Shown: in pieces, positions 15,277 through 24,672 of the stretch
Position numbering within the stretch: the stretch's first letter is position 1
How the letters are laid out: every line of letters starts with the position of its first letter
Assembly: GCF_003201875.1 (NCBI RefSeq)
Contig: NZ_QJKD01000011.1
Coordinates: forward strand, 1 to 64,000
Source of the DNA: Hungatella effluvii
GTDB lineage: Bacteria > Bacillota > Clostridia > Lachnospirales > Lachnospiraceae
DNA: 64,000 bases
Direction of reading: 5' to 3'
Translations under genes and position numbers: made by a program
The notes under the pieces: model-generated
What the model was told of the DNA's origin: nothing
The model's database searches: none
The model's input: only the letters and a program-made list of their open reading frames with translations

Positions 15277-17190
15277 ATGAAACACGGATTTATCCGGGTA
15301 GCGGCAGCGACTCCGGATGTAAAAGTGGCTGATCCTCAGTTTAACAGGACAGAAATCTGCGCTCTGATCAGGGCGGGTATAGAGAGAAAGGCGAAGCTTA
15401 TGGTATTTCCGGAGCTGTCGCTTACCGCATATACATGCGGGGACTTATTCGGCCAGGACGCGTTGCTGTCCGGTGCGAGAAGAGAGCTGAAAGAGATTTT
15501 AAAGGAGACGGAAGGCTCCGATCTTCTGGCGTTCATAGGAATGCCGTGGGAGAGGGGCGGAAAGCTCTATAATTCGGCCGTGGCGGTCCAGAACGGCAGA
15601 ATCCTGGGCGTGGTGCCGAAGACGAATCTTCCTAATTATGCGGAATTCTACGAGCGCCGTTATTTCGAGCCGGGCAATGAGGTTCCTGTGATGGTAAGCT
15701 GGGAGGGACAGCGTTTCCCCATGGGGACGAATATCCTGTTTGCCTGTGAGGAGATGCCGGGATTTATCGTAGCTGCGGAAATCTGCGAGGACGCCTGGGT
15801 TCCGTGTCCGCCATCGATTCGCCATACAGCGGCCGGAGCGACTGTGATCGTCAACTGTTCAGCCAGCGACGAGACCACAGGAAAGGATATCTACCGCAGA
15901 AGCCTGATTACCGGCCATTCCGCCAGCCTCGTCTGCGGCTATGTCTATGCCAATGCGGGAGACGGCGAGTCTACCCAGGACCTGGTGTTCGGAGGACAGA
16001 ATTTAATAACTGAAAACGGAACATGCCTGGCGGAATCGAAACGGTTTGCGAACGATACGATATTCGCGGATCTGGATCTGGAACGTCTGAACAATGAGAG
16101 AAGACGCCTCTCCACGTATCCGGTTCGTGACGACAGCGCATATTTTACCGTTGGATTTCATATAACGGAAGAGGAGTATGACCTGGAACGCCCGATCGAT
16201 CCGATGCCGTTTGTTCCGACGGATGAAGGACAGAGAAACAGACGCTGCGAGGAGATTTTGTCCATTCAGGCCATGGGCTTAAAGAAGCGTCTCTCCCATA
16301 CCGGATGCATCCATGCAGTTCTCGGCATTTCCGGCGGCCTCGATTCCACGCTGGCTCTGCTGGTGACGGTGCGCGCGTTTGACATGCTGAAAATCCCGAG
16401 AAATCAGATTCATGCCGTGACTATGCCGTGCTTCGGAACCACAGACAGGACGTATCAGAACGCCTGCCTGATGACGAAGAAGCTGGGAGCCGAGCTGACT
16501 GAGATCGACATAAAGGAAGCAGTTACGATTCATTTTCGTGACATCGGTCATGACAGCGGCAACCATGATGTAACCTATGAAAATGCCCAGGCCCGGGAGC
16601 GGACCCAGATTCTCATGGATCTGGCGAACCGGTTAAACGGCATGGTGGTCGGCACCGGCGATATGTCGGAGCTGGCGCTCGGATGGGCCACCTACAACGG
16701 CGACCACATGTCCATGTACGGGGTCAATGCGTCGGTACCGAAGACGCTGGTGCGCCATCTGGTGCGCTATTATGCCGACACGTGTGGGGAAGAAGAATTG
16801 AAAACGGTCCTTTTAGACGTGCTGGATACACCGGTGAGCCCGGAGCTTCTGCCGCCGAAGGAGGGCGAGATCGCCCAGAAGACGGAAGATCTGGTGGGAC
16901 CCTATGAGCTTCACGATTTCTTCCTGTATCAGATTCTGCGGTACGGTTACCGTCCGGCCAAGGTGTACCGTCTGGCGAAGGCGGCCTTTGGCGGAGAGTA
17001 TGACGGCGAAACGATCTTAAAGTGGCTGAAAGTATTTTACCGGAGATTTTTCAGCCAGCAGTTTAAACGTTCCTGCCTGCCGGACGGCCCGAAGGTGGGC
17101 TCCGTCGCGGTTTCGCCGCGGGGAGACTTGCGTATGCCCAGCGATGCCAGCAGCCGTCTGTGGCTGGAAGAACTGGAGGGATTGTCATGA
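15277..17190 (+). CDS. nadE: Glutamine-dependent NAD+ synthetase
   Basis: 637 residues, the long two-domain form. The N-terminal nitrilase-type glutaminase has Glu in FPELSLTAY, Lys in VPKTNLPNY and Cys in EICEDAWVP; the C-terminal synthetase has the PP-loop GISGGLDSTLALL and TGDMSELALGWATYNGDHMS. It makes NAD+ from deamido-NAD+ with glutamine as nitrogen donor. The start at 15277 (MKHGFIRVAAATP) has GGAG upstream; the earlier in-frame ATG lies inside the MATE gene. It overlaps the following gene by ATGA. Confidence 0.95.
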   Translation: MKHGFIRVAAATPDVKVADPQFNRTEICALIRAGIERKAKLMVFPELSLTAYTCGDLFGQDALLSGARRELKEILKETEGSDLLAFIGMPWERGGKLYNSAVAVQNGRILGVVPKTNLPNYAEFYERRYFEPGNEVPVMVSWEGQRFPMGTNILFACEEMPGFIVAAEICEDAWVPCPPSIRHTAAGATVIVNCSASDETTGKDIYRRSLITGHSASLVCGYVYANAGDGESTQDLVFGGQNLITENGTCLAESKRFANDTIFADLDLERLNNERRRLSTYPVRDDSAYFTVGFHITEEEYDLERPIDPMPFVPTDEGQRNRRCEEILSIQAMGLKKRLSHTGCIHAVLGISGGLDSTLALLVTVRAFDMLKIPRNQIHAVTMPCFGTTDRTYQNACLMTKKLGAELTEIDIKEAVTIHFRDIGHDSGNHDVTYENAQARERTQILMDLANRLNGMVVGTGDMSELALGWATYNGDHMSMYGVNASVPKTLVRHLVRYYADTCGEEELKTVLLDVLDTPVSPELLPPKEGEIAQKTEDLVGPYELHDFFLYQILRYGYRPAKVYRLAKAAFGGEYDGETILKWLKVFYRRFFSQQFKRSCLPDGPKVGSVAVSPRGDLRMPSDASSRLWLEELEGLS

Positions 17191-17966
17191 TTACCAGCAG
17201 CGCCAACGGAAAAGTAAAGCAGGTCATGAATCTGACGAAGAAGGCGAAGGCGAGGAAAGAGACCGGACTGTTTGTGGCGGAAGGCCTCCGCATGTTCAAA
17301 GAGATTCCCAGGGATCGGATCGACAGCCTGTTCGTGTCGGAAAGCTTCTTAAAGAATCCGGAGGGCCGGAAGGTGATCGGTTCTATGAATTATGAGGAGG
17401 TGGCGGATGATGTGTTTAAGACCATGTCCGATACGGCCACGCCTCAGGGTGTCCTGGCTCTGGTAAAGCAGTATGCATACACGATTGATGATATATTAGA
17501 CCGGCCGGGTCCGGCGCTCCTCATGATTCTCGATACGATTCAGGATCCGGGAAACTTAGGAACCATCCTGCGCGCCGGAGAGGGAGCGGGCATTACCGGA
17601 GTGGTCATGAGCGACACCACAGCCGATATCTATAATCCCAAAGTAATCCGTTCCACCATGGGGTCCGTGTGCCGTGTGCCCTTTGTCTATACCGCCGGTT
17701 TACCGGAGACGCTGGCCAAAATAAAAAAACGCGGTATCTGCCTTTACGCGGCCCATTTATCAGGCAGGAATAATTATGAGAAAGAAGATTATACTGTTGA
17801 TACAGGGTTTTTAATTGGCAATGAAGCGGGCGGTTTAAGCGACGAGACAGCGGCTATGGCAGACACGTATGTCAAGATTCCCATGATGGGAAAAGTGGAA
17901 TCCCTAAACGCGGCAGTAGCGGCCTCTGTGCTCATGTTTGAGGCGGCAAGACAGCGAAGAAATTAG
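17187..17966 (+). CDS. SpoU/TrmH-family RNA 2'-O-methyltransferase
   Basis: 259 residues. The N-terminal substrate-binding domain (SSANGKVKQVMNL, FVAEGLRMFKEI) and the C-terminal knotted SPOUT domain with motifs ILDTIQDPGNLGTILR, LIGNEAGGLSDE and MMGKVESLNAAVAASVLMFE identify the family. Likely acts on 23S rRNA or tRNA ribose; exact site unknown. The ATG overlaps the nadE stop (ATGA) and follows GGAGGG. Confidence 0.92.
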   Translation: MITSSANGKVKQVMNLTKKAKARKETGLFVAEGLRMFKEIPRDRIDSLFVSESFLKNPEGRKVIGSMNYEEVADDVFKTMSDTATPQGVLALVKQYAYTIDDILDRPGPALLMILDTIQDPGNLGTILRAGEGAGITGVVMSDTTADIYNPKVIRSTMGSVCRVPFVYTAGLPETLAKIKKRGICLYAAHLSGRNNYEKEDYTVDTGFLIGNEAGGLSDETAAMADTYVKIPMMGKVESLNAAVAASVLMFEAARQRRN

Positions 17967-18014
17967 AAAATGCAGCCCGTCAGAAAATTGTAAGGCATTT
18001 TTAGACGGTAAATG

Positions 18015-18043
18015 TTGAGAAATGTCTGAAAATATAGTATGAT
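18015..18043 (+). promoter_or_regulatory. SigA-type promoter for the NfeD/SPFH pair
   Basis: TTGAGA (18015-18020), 17-bp spacer, TATGAT (18038-18043). It overlaps the first possible GTG start (18046), favouring the ATG at 18109. Confidence 0.6.
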
Positions 18044-18108
18044 TAGTGCAAATGAAAGATATGCCTGGCAGCTTTGCCTATTACTGGCTCAGGAAGGGGA
18101 TTGATAAG

Positions 18109-18549
18109 ATGGCAGCTATCTACTGGCTCATAGCCTTTGTAGTATTACTTGGGATTGAAGCCGCAACTATGGCCCTGACGACCATTTGGTTCGCAGGGGG
18201 CGCACTCGTTGCATTTGTACTGGCACTTTTGGGTGTCAGCGTACAGGTTCAGCTTGCTGCATTTGTAATCGTATCATTTATACTGTTGTTTTTTACGAGG
18301 CCGTTTGCCTTAAAGTACGTGAATCATAACACCGTGAAAACCAACTCGGAAAGTCTGATTGGAAAGCACGCGAAGGTTACCTCCGAGGTGAATAATACGG
18401 AAGGAACCGGGGCGGCGGTATTGAACGGACAGGAATGGACGGCGAGAGCAGAGGACGACGGAAATATTTATCCGGTCGGCACGCTCGTGGAAGTAAAAGA
18501 TATCAGAGGCGTAAAACTAATTGTAAGCGAGACTCAGGAGGAAGCGTAG
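18109..18549 (+). CDS. NfeD-like membrane protein
   Basis: 146 residues. Two to three hydrophobic helices (about residues 3-25 and 30-65) are followed by a soluble OB-like domain (residues about 85-146; GKHAKVTSEVNN, GQEWTARAEDDG, GTLVEVKDIRGVKLIV) typical of short NfeD proteins. NfeD proteins act with the SPFH protein encoded next (1 bp away) in membrane microdomains. Start chosen at 18109 after an AAGGGG site. Confidence 0.88.
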   Translation: MAAIYWLIAFVVLLGIEAATMALTTIWFAGGALVAFVLALLGVSVQVQLAAFVIVSFILLFFTRPFALKYVNHNTVKTNSESLIGKHAKVTSEVNNTEGTGAAVLNGQEWTARAEDDGNIYPVGTLVEVKDIRGVKLIVSETQEEA

Positions 18550-18550
18550 T

Positions 18551-19489
18551 ATGAATGGAGCAATAGGGTTTTTTGCAGTCATTATAGTATTAATAATCAT
18601 TCTGGCAATACTGGCATCATGTATTAAGATCGTACCGCAGGCGCAGGCGTTGGTTGTAGAACGTCTGGGAGCCTATCTGGGAACCTGGTCAGTCGGTGTT
18701 CATATCAAGATGCCGATTCTTGACCGTGTGGCCAAACGTGTGAACTTAAAAGAGCAGGTGGCAGATTTCCCGCCGCAGCCGGTTATCACAAAGGATAACG
18801 TTACCATGAGAATCGATACGGTTGTCTTCTTCCAGATTACAGACCCGAAGCTTTACGCATACGGGGTTGAGAATCCGCTGATGGCGATTGAGAACTTAAC
18901 GGCAACCACTCTCCGTAACATCATCGGTGATCTGGAACTCGACCAGACACTGACCTCCAGAGAGACGATCAACGCGAAGATGAGAGAATCCCTCGACATT
19001 GCCACCGACCCATGGGGCATCAAGGTCAACCGTGTAGAACTTAAGAACATTATGCCTCCGGCAGCGATTCAGGATGCCATGGAGAAGCAGATGAAGGCAG
19101 AGCGTGAGCGCCGTGAATCCATCCTTCGTGCGGAAGGTGAGAAGAAATCCACCATTCTGGTTGCAGAAGGTAAGAAGGAATCCGCCATTCTCGATGCGGA
19201 GGCTGAGAAGCAGGCGGCGATCCTTCATGCAGAGGCCGAGAAGGAAAAGAGAATCCGTGAGGCAGAAGGTCAGGCTGAGGCTATCTTAAAGGTTCAGCAG
19301 GCGAATGCAGACGGTATCCGTATGATCAGGGAAGCGGGAGCCGATCAGGCGGTTCTGACGATCAAGAGCTTAGAGGCTCTTAAGGCAGTAGCCGACGGCA
19401 AAGCAACAAAGATTATTATTCCATCCGAGATTCAGGGGCTGGCGGGTCTTGTATCCTCCATCACTGAGATCCCGAAGGATCCTAAATAG
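18551..19489 (+). CDS. SPFH/band 7 (stomatin/QmcA-like) membrane protein
   Basis: 312 residues. One N-terminal helix (about 5-27), an SPFH domain (VPQAQALVVERLGAYLGTW to about residue 185), then a long Ala/Glu/Lys coiled coil (about 175-265) with repeated AEGKKESAIL/AEAEKQAAIL heptads. Such proteins oligomerise to scaffold membrane microdomains and often regulate proteases. Partner of the NfeD-like protein in the same operon. Confidence 0.92.
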   Translation: MNGAIGFFAVIIVLIIILAILASCIKIVPQAQALVVERLGAYLGTWSVGVHIKMPILDRVAKRVNLKEQVADFPPQPVITKDNVTMRIDTVVFFQITDPKLYAYGVENPLMAIENLTATTLRNIIGDLELDQTLTSRETINAKMRESLDIATDPWGIKVNRVELKNIMPPAAIQDAMEKQMKAERERRESILRAEGEKKSTILVAEGKKESAILDAEAEKQAAILHAEAEKEKRIREAEGQAEAILKVQQANADGIRMIREAGADQAVLTIKSLEALKAVADGKATKIIIPSEIQGLAGLVSSITEIPKDPK

Positions 19490-19514
19490 GAATGTGAAAG
19501 GTAATTAGAGAATT

Positions 19515-19546
19515 CGCAGCAGGGGGCATAAGCTCCCGTGCTGCGT
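19515..19546 (+). terminator. Intrinsic terminator after the SPFH gene
   Basis: CGCAGCA...TGCTGCG (19515-19521 and 19539-19545) with an inner GGGGGC/GCTCCC stem and a TTTTT tail. Confidence 0.85.
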
Positions 19547-19622
19547 TTTTCTCATTCATATAAGCGTTGCAGCCGCGCTCCGGCGCGGCGTTTGACTTAG
19601 AGAATGCAGGCAGGAGGTGTGA

Positions 19623-20777
19623 ATGGAACTCAAACTGGATTTGACAAAGGAATACGGTATCGTTTTAGAGGGCGGAGGCGCCAAGGGAGCCTACCAGATC
19701 GGGGCGTGGAAGGCGCTTCGGGAGGCGGGCGTCCGAATTAAGGGTATCGCAGGCGCTTCGGTCGGTTCGCTGAACGGCGCGCTGATCTGCATGGACGATT
19801 TGGAGAAAGCGGAAGATATCTGGAAGAACATCGAATATTCCCGGGTGATGGATGTCAGTGACGAGACCATAAAGGCGCTGAAAAAGAAGGATTTCAAGGC
19901 GCTTAACATGCAGGAGATTCTAAACAGCGGGTTCCAGTTCATCAAGGATGGCGGTTTCGATGTGACGCCCTTAAAGAATCTGATTGCCGAGGTGGTGGGA
20001 GACGAATCCAGCATCAGAGAGTCGGATCGGGAACTCTTTGCCGTGACGTATTCCGTGTCGGAGCACAAGGAACTGGCAGTGGATGTCAAGAGCGGTGAAG
20101 AGGGATCGGTGAAGGATATGCTGCTGGCCAGCGCCTATTTTCTGGCGTTTAAGAACGAAAAGCTGGGCGGTAAGCGATACCGGGACGGCGGCGGCTTCAA
20201 CAACGTTCCCCTGGGCGTTCTGCTGGATAAGGGCTATGAGGATATCATCGTGATCCGCATCTACGGCTGGGGCTTTGACAGTGAAAAGGTGACAAAGATT
20301 CCGGAGGGAGCCAACGTGTATCACATCGCTCCCCGCCAGGATCTGGGCGGAATTCTGGAATTCGACAAGAAACAGAGCAGAAAAAACATGACTTTGGGGT
20401 ATTATGACGCGAAAAGGTTCTTATATGGACTTGCCGGGCGTATATATTATATTGATGCACCAGGTTCCGAGCCGTACTACTTTGATAAGATGATGTCGGA
20501 ACTGGAACTTTTAAAGATTTATGTCGAAGAAGATCTGGATCAGGAGACCCGGGAGAGCCTGAATGGTTACCGGATGTTTACGGAGACCCTGTTTCCAAGG
20601 ATGGCTGTGGAGTTTAAACTGAAAGACGACTGGAACTACAGGGATTTATATATCGCGATTCTGGAGGACTTGGCGAAGCGGCTGAAGATCAACCGTTTTC
20701 AGATTTATACGGTGGACCGCCTGATTGGAAAAATAATGATGAAGCTGCACTCTCTTGACAGCCGGATTCCATTATAG
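19623..20777 (+). CDS. Patatin-like phospholipase
   Basis: 384 residues. The oxyanion loop GGGAKGAYQIGAWKAL, nucleophile-elbow GASVGSLNG (Ser near residue 47) and catalytic Asp in RYRDGGGFNN define the patatin Ser-Asp dyad. The C-terminal ~150 residues are not part of the catalytic core and I do not recognise them. No signal peptide, so probably cytosolic acting on membrane lipids. A small GC hairpin (19572-19589) precedes AGGAGGTG before the ATG. Confidence 0.9.
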   Translation: MELKLDLTKEYGIVLEGGGAKGAYQIGAWKALREAGVRIKGIAGASVGSLNGALICMDDLEKAEDIWKNIEYSRVMDVSDETIKALKKKDFKALNMQEILNSGFQFIKDGGFDVTPLKNLIAEVVGDESSIRESDRELFAVTYSVSEHKELAVDVKSGEEGSVKDMLLASAYFLAFKNEKLGGKRYRDGGGFNNVPLGVLLDKGYEDIIVIRIYGWGFDSEKVTKIPEGANVYHIAPRQDLGGILEFDKKQSRKNMTLGYYDAKRFLYGLAGRIYYIDAPGSEPYYFDKMMSELELLKIYVEEDLDQETRESLNGYRMFTETLFPRMAVEFKLKDDWNYRDLYIAILEDLAKRLKINRFQIYTVDRLIGKIMMKLHSLDSRIPL

Positions 20778-20820
20778 TAATGTAATAGGAAGAAAAGGCG
20801 CGCCAAATGTCGAATGGCTG

Positions 20821-21248
20821 CAGGATAAACTTATAAAATTACAGAATGATTAAGAATTGTGTTTTTCATGAGGTTGAGAGAGATTTCGGGGTTTTCGTTC
20901 CGCCAGGGAGCCGGGGCCGGAGCGCTTCCCCCGATTTCGGCTCATGGTTTCGGCCGGGGCATCTCTAAGGCCGGAAGGATACAAAAACAAGGGTACCGAT
21001 GACATTCATCGGGAACTCCTGAAGGACTTCCCGATTCAGGTCCTCTAAAAATCTGACTTTGAGGTCAGATTTTTCCCCTTGCTTTTGCACCCTTCCGACC
21101 TAAGAACTGCCGACGTCCTGCAAAAATCACCGAAACCGGGGGAAGCGCTCCGGCCCCGGCTCCCTGGCGGAACAAAAACCCCGAAATCCCGGCTAAAGTG
21201 ATTGACGAAAGCAGCTTTTCATAATTCTGTAAGTTTACAAGTTTATTC
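20821..21248. repeat. Very large intergenic fold-back (arms about 170 bp)
   Basis: The segment 20821-20990 is mirrored by about 21079-21248. The best stretch, GGGATTTCGGGG through to GCGCTTCCCCC (about 20883-20931 with 21132-21187), differs at only a few positions over ~50 bp; the outer ~60 bp (AGGATAAACTT...ACAGAAT) and inner ~40 bp (GGCCGGAAGG..CAAAAACAAGGG) also match with substitutions. The centre holds small hairpins, including GGGAACTCCTGAAGGACTTCCC-like (21011-21031) and AAAAATCTGACTT/GTCAGATTTTT (21038-21074). No gene is convincing in the 559-bp gap 20778-21336. Confidence 0.85.
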
Positions 21249-21268
21249 TGGAATGGCTGAAAAAAAGA

Positions 21269-21297
21269 TTGCATGTTTATGCATAATATACTATAAT
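21269..21297 (+). promoter_or_regulatory. SigA-type promoter for argF
   Basis: TTGCAT (21269-21274), 17-bp spacer, TATAAT (21292-21297). TATGCATAAT inside the spacer looks like one half of an ArgR box, but the second half is poor. Confidence 0.7.
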
Positions 21298-21336
21298 GGT
21301 GTATAAAAATACAAAAAGAGAAGTGGAGGAAGCATT

Positions 21337-22272
21337 ATGAATTTAAAAGGAAGAAGTTTTATTACATTAAAGGACTATACACCGGAGGAAATCGGATATC
21401 TGCTGGATCTTGCCGCGGATTTAAAGGCAAAGAAAAAAAAAGGCGAGACCGGAAGTTCTCTGAAAGGGAAGAATATCGCCCTTATATTTGAAAAACCATC
21501 CACGCGTACCAGGTGTTCTTTCGTCGTGGCCGCGGTGGATGAAGGGGCTCATCCCGAGTATTTAGGCAAGGATGACATTCAGCTGGGACACAAGGAGAGT
21601 GTCGAGGACACGGCCCGCGTGCTGGGAAGAATCTTTGACGGAATCGAATTCCGTGGATTTAAACATAAAACAGTGGAAGATCTGGCAAAATACGCCGGTG
21701 TGCCGGTGTGGAACGGTCTGACGGACGATTACCACCCGACCCAGATTCTGGCGGACTTACTTACCATGAAGGAACATTTTGGTTACTTAAAAGGGCTGAG
21801 TTTTGTCTATGCAGGCGACGGACGCAATAATATGGCCAACAGCCTGATGATCGGTATGAGCAAGATGGGCGTCAACTTCACGATTCTGGCTCCGAAATGC
21901 TTATGGCCGAAGGACGAGCTGGTCACGCTGTGCCAGGACTATGCGAAGGAAAGCGGAAGCACCGTCACTCTGACCGAGAACGTGGATGACGTAAAGGGCG
22001 CGGATACGATCTATACCGACGTATGGTGCTCTATGGGCGAGGAAGACAAGGCGGCCGAGCGTGTGGCGCTTTTAAAGCCTTACCAGGTGAACGCTGCGCT
22101 GATGGAGAAGACGGAAAAGGATACCACCATTTTCATGCACTGCCTCCCGGCCGTAAAGGGCAACGAGGTGACGGAAGATGTGTTCGAATCAGAGGCCTCC
22201 GTGGTCTTTGACGAAGCAGAGAACAGAATGCACACCATCAAGGCTGTGATGGTGGCGACGTTAGGAGAATAG
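21337..22272 (+). CDS. argF: Ornithine carbamoyltransferase
   Basis: 311 residues. The carbamoyl-phosphate site STRTRC (residues about 53-58), HPTQ motif in YHPTQILADL, and the ornithine-loop FMHCLPA identify the enzyme, which makes citrulline from ornithine and carbamoyl phosphate (arginine synthesis, or reversed in the arginine deiminase pathway). No other arginine genes are nearby, so direction cannot be told. GGAGGA precedes the ATG and its own promoter lies just upstream. Confidence 0.95.
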   Translation: MNLKGRSFITLKDYTPEEIGYLLDLAADLKAKKKKGETGSSLKGKNIALIFEKPSTRTRCSFVVAAVDEGAHPEYLGKDDIQLGHKESVEDTARVLGRIFDGIEFRGFKHKTVEDLAKYAGVPVWNGLTDDYHPTQILADLLTMKEHFGYLKGLSFVYAGDGRNNMANSLMIGMSKMGVNFTILAPKCLWPKDELVTLCQDYAKESGSTVTLTENVDDVKGADTIYTDVWCSMGEEDKAAERVALLKPYQVNAALMEKTEKDTTIFMHCLPAVKGNEVTEDVFESEASVVFDEAENRMHTIKAVMVATLGE

Positions 22273-22275
22273 AAC

Positions 22276-22584
22276 ATGTATATACAGGAACGAAGCAGAA
22301 ACCCGAGAAACTTGTCCATGATGCTGGATGCGGCCCATATTATCATAGGAATCCTGATCGTCGCGCTGGCGGTCATCTCATTTTTGAACCCGGAGGACCA
22401 TATGCTGCTGTTTCCGGTCATTTTCCTCCTGGCGGCATCGCTCAATATCTTGAATGCGGTCTTTAAGATCCGCATGAGCGGCCGCGAAAAGAAGAAAAAG
22501 GCCTCGGGGATTCTGGTTCTCCTGTTTGGAATTGTGCTGCTTGCCCTCGCTGTCATCAGTGCGGTCAGCATCTGGTGGGGGTGA
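22276..22584 (+). CDS. Small membrane protein of unknown function
   Basis: 102 residues with three hydrophobic helices (about 20-40, 46-65 and 78-100) separated by a Lys-rich cytosolic loop (SGREKKKKAS). I do not recognise the family. It begins 3 bp after argF and its end overlaps or abuts birA, so it is probably cotranscribed with both. Confidence 0.75.
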   Translation: MYIQERSRNPRNLSMMLDAAHIIIGILIVALAVISFLNPEDHMLLFPVIFLLAASLNILNAVFKIRMSGREKKKKASGILVLLFGIVLLALAVISAVSIWWG

Positions 22585-22589
22585 GAGCG

Positions 22590-23567
22590 GTGAAGACAGA
22601 GATTTTGAAAGCTATAAAAGATGAGGCTGGATTCGTATCCGGACAGGAGCTGTGCGACCGGTTCGGCGTGTCACGGACGGCCGTGTGGAAGGCCATCGGC
22701 CAGCTGAAGGAAGAAGGATTTCAGATCGAGGCGGTACGCAATAAGGGGTACCGTCTCTTAAGCAGCGATGATGTGATCACGGAAGCCGAGCTTATGAGCA
22801 GCATGGAAGGCGGATTTATCAAGAAGATCGTATACTATGAGGAGACTGATTCCACCAATATTCGCGCCAAAAAGCTGGCGGAGGAAGGCGCTCCGGACGG
22901 GACCCTGGTGGTCACGGACTTTCAGAACGCAGGGCGGGGCCGGCGGGGCCGGATGTGGGTATCTCCTTCCGGGACGGGCATTTTCATGAGCCTGATCTTA
23001 AGGCCGGACATCCTTCCGTCATCGGCCTCCATGCTGACGCTGGTGGCGGCTCTCGCAGTCTATGACGGCATTAAGGAGACGACCGGGCTTGAAACGGTCA
23101 TCAAATGGCCCAATGATATCGTGGCGGAAGGAAAGAAGCTCTGCGGTATTTTGACAGAGATGAGCGCCGAGCTGGAAGGAATCCACTACGTGGTCACCGG
23201 AATCGGCATCAATGCCAATATGACCGGGTTCCCGGAGGAAGTGGGGGAGTCAGCCACCTCCCTGCGTATCCTGACCGGAGGCCCGGTGCGGCGCAGCAGG
23301 CTGATTGCCGTTGTGATGAAGGCATACGAGGGATACTATGTAAAGTTTAAGTCATGCGGCAGTTTAGCCGGCCTCATGGATGTATATAATGAACATATGG
23401 CAAATCTCGGCAGGGAAGTGAAGGTCCTGGATCCCGCGGGCGCCTATACGGGCAAAGCGCTGGGCATTGATGAGAAAGGCGAGCTGATCGTTGAGAAGGC
23501 CGATGGAAAGGTGGTCCGTGTGGTCTCCGGAGAGGTATCTGTCCGGGGAATTTATGGATATGTATAA
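22590..23567 (+). CDS. birA: Bifunctional biotin-protein ligase and biotin repressor
   Basis: 325 residues from the GTG at 22590. An N-terminal helix-turn-helix (ELCDRFGVSRTAVWKAIGQL) precedes the ligase domain with GRGRRGRMWVSP (ATP/biotin loop) and KWPNDIV, and a small C-terminal domain. It charges acetyl-CoA carboxylase-type carriers with biotin and probably represses biotin genes. The start 22575 lies further into the previous gene; GGGGG at 22577-22581 gives good spacing to 22590. Confidence 0.93.
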   Translation: MKTEILKAIKDEAGFVSGQELCDRFGVSRTAVWKAIGQLKEEGFQIEAVRNKGYRLLSSDDVITEAELMSSMEGGFIKKIVYYEETDSTNIRAKKLAEEGAPDGTLVVTDFQNAGRGRRGRMWVSPSGTGIFMSLILRPDILPSSASMLTLVAALAVYDGIKETTGLETVIKWPNDIVAEGKKLCGILTEMSAELEGIHYVVTGIGINANMTGFPEEVGESATSLRILTGGPVRRSRLIAVVMKAYEGYYVKFKSCGSLAGLMDVYNEHMANLGREVKVLDPAGAYTGKALGIDEKGELIVEKADGKVVRVVSGEVSVRGIYGYV

Positions 23568-23569
23568 GT

Positions 23570-24667
23570 ATGAATAATTATTCTTTTTACGATCAACTGC
23601 AGACGCTGGAGCCGAAGAAGGACGAGTTTTCGAAGGAAGAGCGGCTGAAGGCCATGGAGAAGCCGCTGCTTTCCTGGTACAAGAACCATGCGAGGGTCCT
23701 TCCGTGGCGGGAGAATCCCGAGCCATACCGCGTATGGATTTCTGAGATTATGCTGCAGCAGACAAGAGTAGAGGCTGTGAAGCCGTATTTTGAGCGATTT
23801 ATGGCGGCGCTTCCCGATACGGCGGCGCTGGCGGCAGTGCCAGAGGACAGGCTCTTTAAGCTGTGGGAAGGGCTGGGCTATTACAACCGGGCCAGAAATT
23901 TAAAAAAGGCGGCGGGTGTCGTTATGGAGCAGTACGGAGGAGTCATTCCGGCTTCCTGGGAAGCTCTAAAAACACTTCCGGGGATTGGATCCTATACGGC
24001 AGGCGCCATCGCCTCCATCGCCTATGGAATTCCCGTTCCCGCCGTGGATGGCAACGTTTTACGGGTGATATCCCGTGTGACGGGGAGCAGGGAAGACATT
24101 TTGAAGCAGTCGGTCAAAAAACAGATGGAGGATCTGCTTCTCGGCGTCATGCCCAAGGAGGGGGCCGGAAGCTATAATCAGGCGCTCATTGAGATTGGGG
24201 CCATTGTCTGTGTTCCCAATGGGGAGCCGCTTTGCGGAGAATGTCCCATGGCCTCTGTGTGCGTGGCGAGGCGTGACTGTCTCACAAAGGAGATTCCTGT
24301 AAAAACACCGAAAAAGTCCAGAAAGATCGAGGAGAAGACCATCCTTATTCTGGAGTGGGAGGGGCGCACGGCGATCCGCAAACGGGATAGCAGCGGCCTT
24401 CTGGCCTCCCTCTATGAGCTTCCGGGCGCGGAAGGATGGCTGGAAGATGAGGCGCTTGCGCAGATGTACCGTGTCCCGCTGGCAGCGGTCCGCCGGCTTC
24501 CGGAGGCGAAGCATATCTTCAGCCATGTGGAGTGGCGTATGAGGGGATTTGCCGTGGAACTGCAGGAAAAACCGGCCGGAGACTACCTCTGGGTGACGCC
24601 GGAAGAGATCAGGGAGACATATTCACTGCCAAGTGCATTTAAGGCGTATACTATGATGATAAGGTGA
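23570..24667 (+). CDS. mutY: A/G-specific adenine glycosylase
   Basis: 365 residues. HhH-GPD glycosylase with MLQQTRVEAV (catalytic Glu), the hairpin LPGIGSYTAGAIAS, catalytic Asp in VDGNVLRV, a [4Fe-4S] Cys set (CVPNGEPLCGECPMASVC) and a C-terminal NUDIX-like domain for 8-oxoG recognition. It removes A opposite 8-oxoguanine. No clear ribosome site precedes 23570; it starts 2 bp after birA and may be translationally coupled, or begin further in. Confidence 0.93.
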   Translation: MNNYSFYDQLQTLEPKKDEFSKEERLKAMEKPLLSWYKNHARVLPWRENPEPYRVWISEIMLQQTRVEAVKPYFERFMAALPDTAALAAVPEDRLFKLWEGLGYYNRARNLKKAAGVVMEQYGGVIPASWEALKTLPGIGSYTAGAIASIAYGIPVPAVDGNVLRVISRVTGSREDILKQSVKKQMEDLLLGVMPKEGAGSYNQALIEIGAIVCVPNGEPLCGECPMASVCVARRDCLTKEIPVKTPKKSRKIEEKTILILEWEGRTAIRKRDSSGLLASLYELPGAEGWLEDEALAQMYRVPLAAVRRLPEAKHIFSHVEWRMRGFAVELQEKPAGDYLWVTPEEIRETYSLPSAFKAYTMMIR

Positions 24668-24672
24668 GAATA

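Noticed and set aside
21065..21274. 69-residue minus-strand ORF in the large fold-back
   Set aside because: Composition and position are explained by the inverted repeat arm.
21269..21300. ArgR operator at argF
   Set aside because: One good half-site (TATGCATAAT) but the second half departs at several positions.
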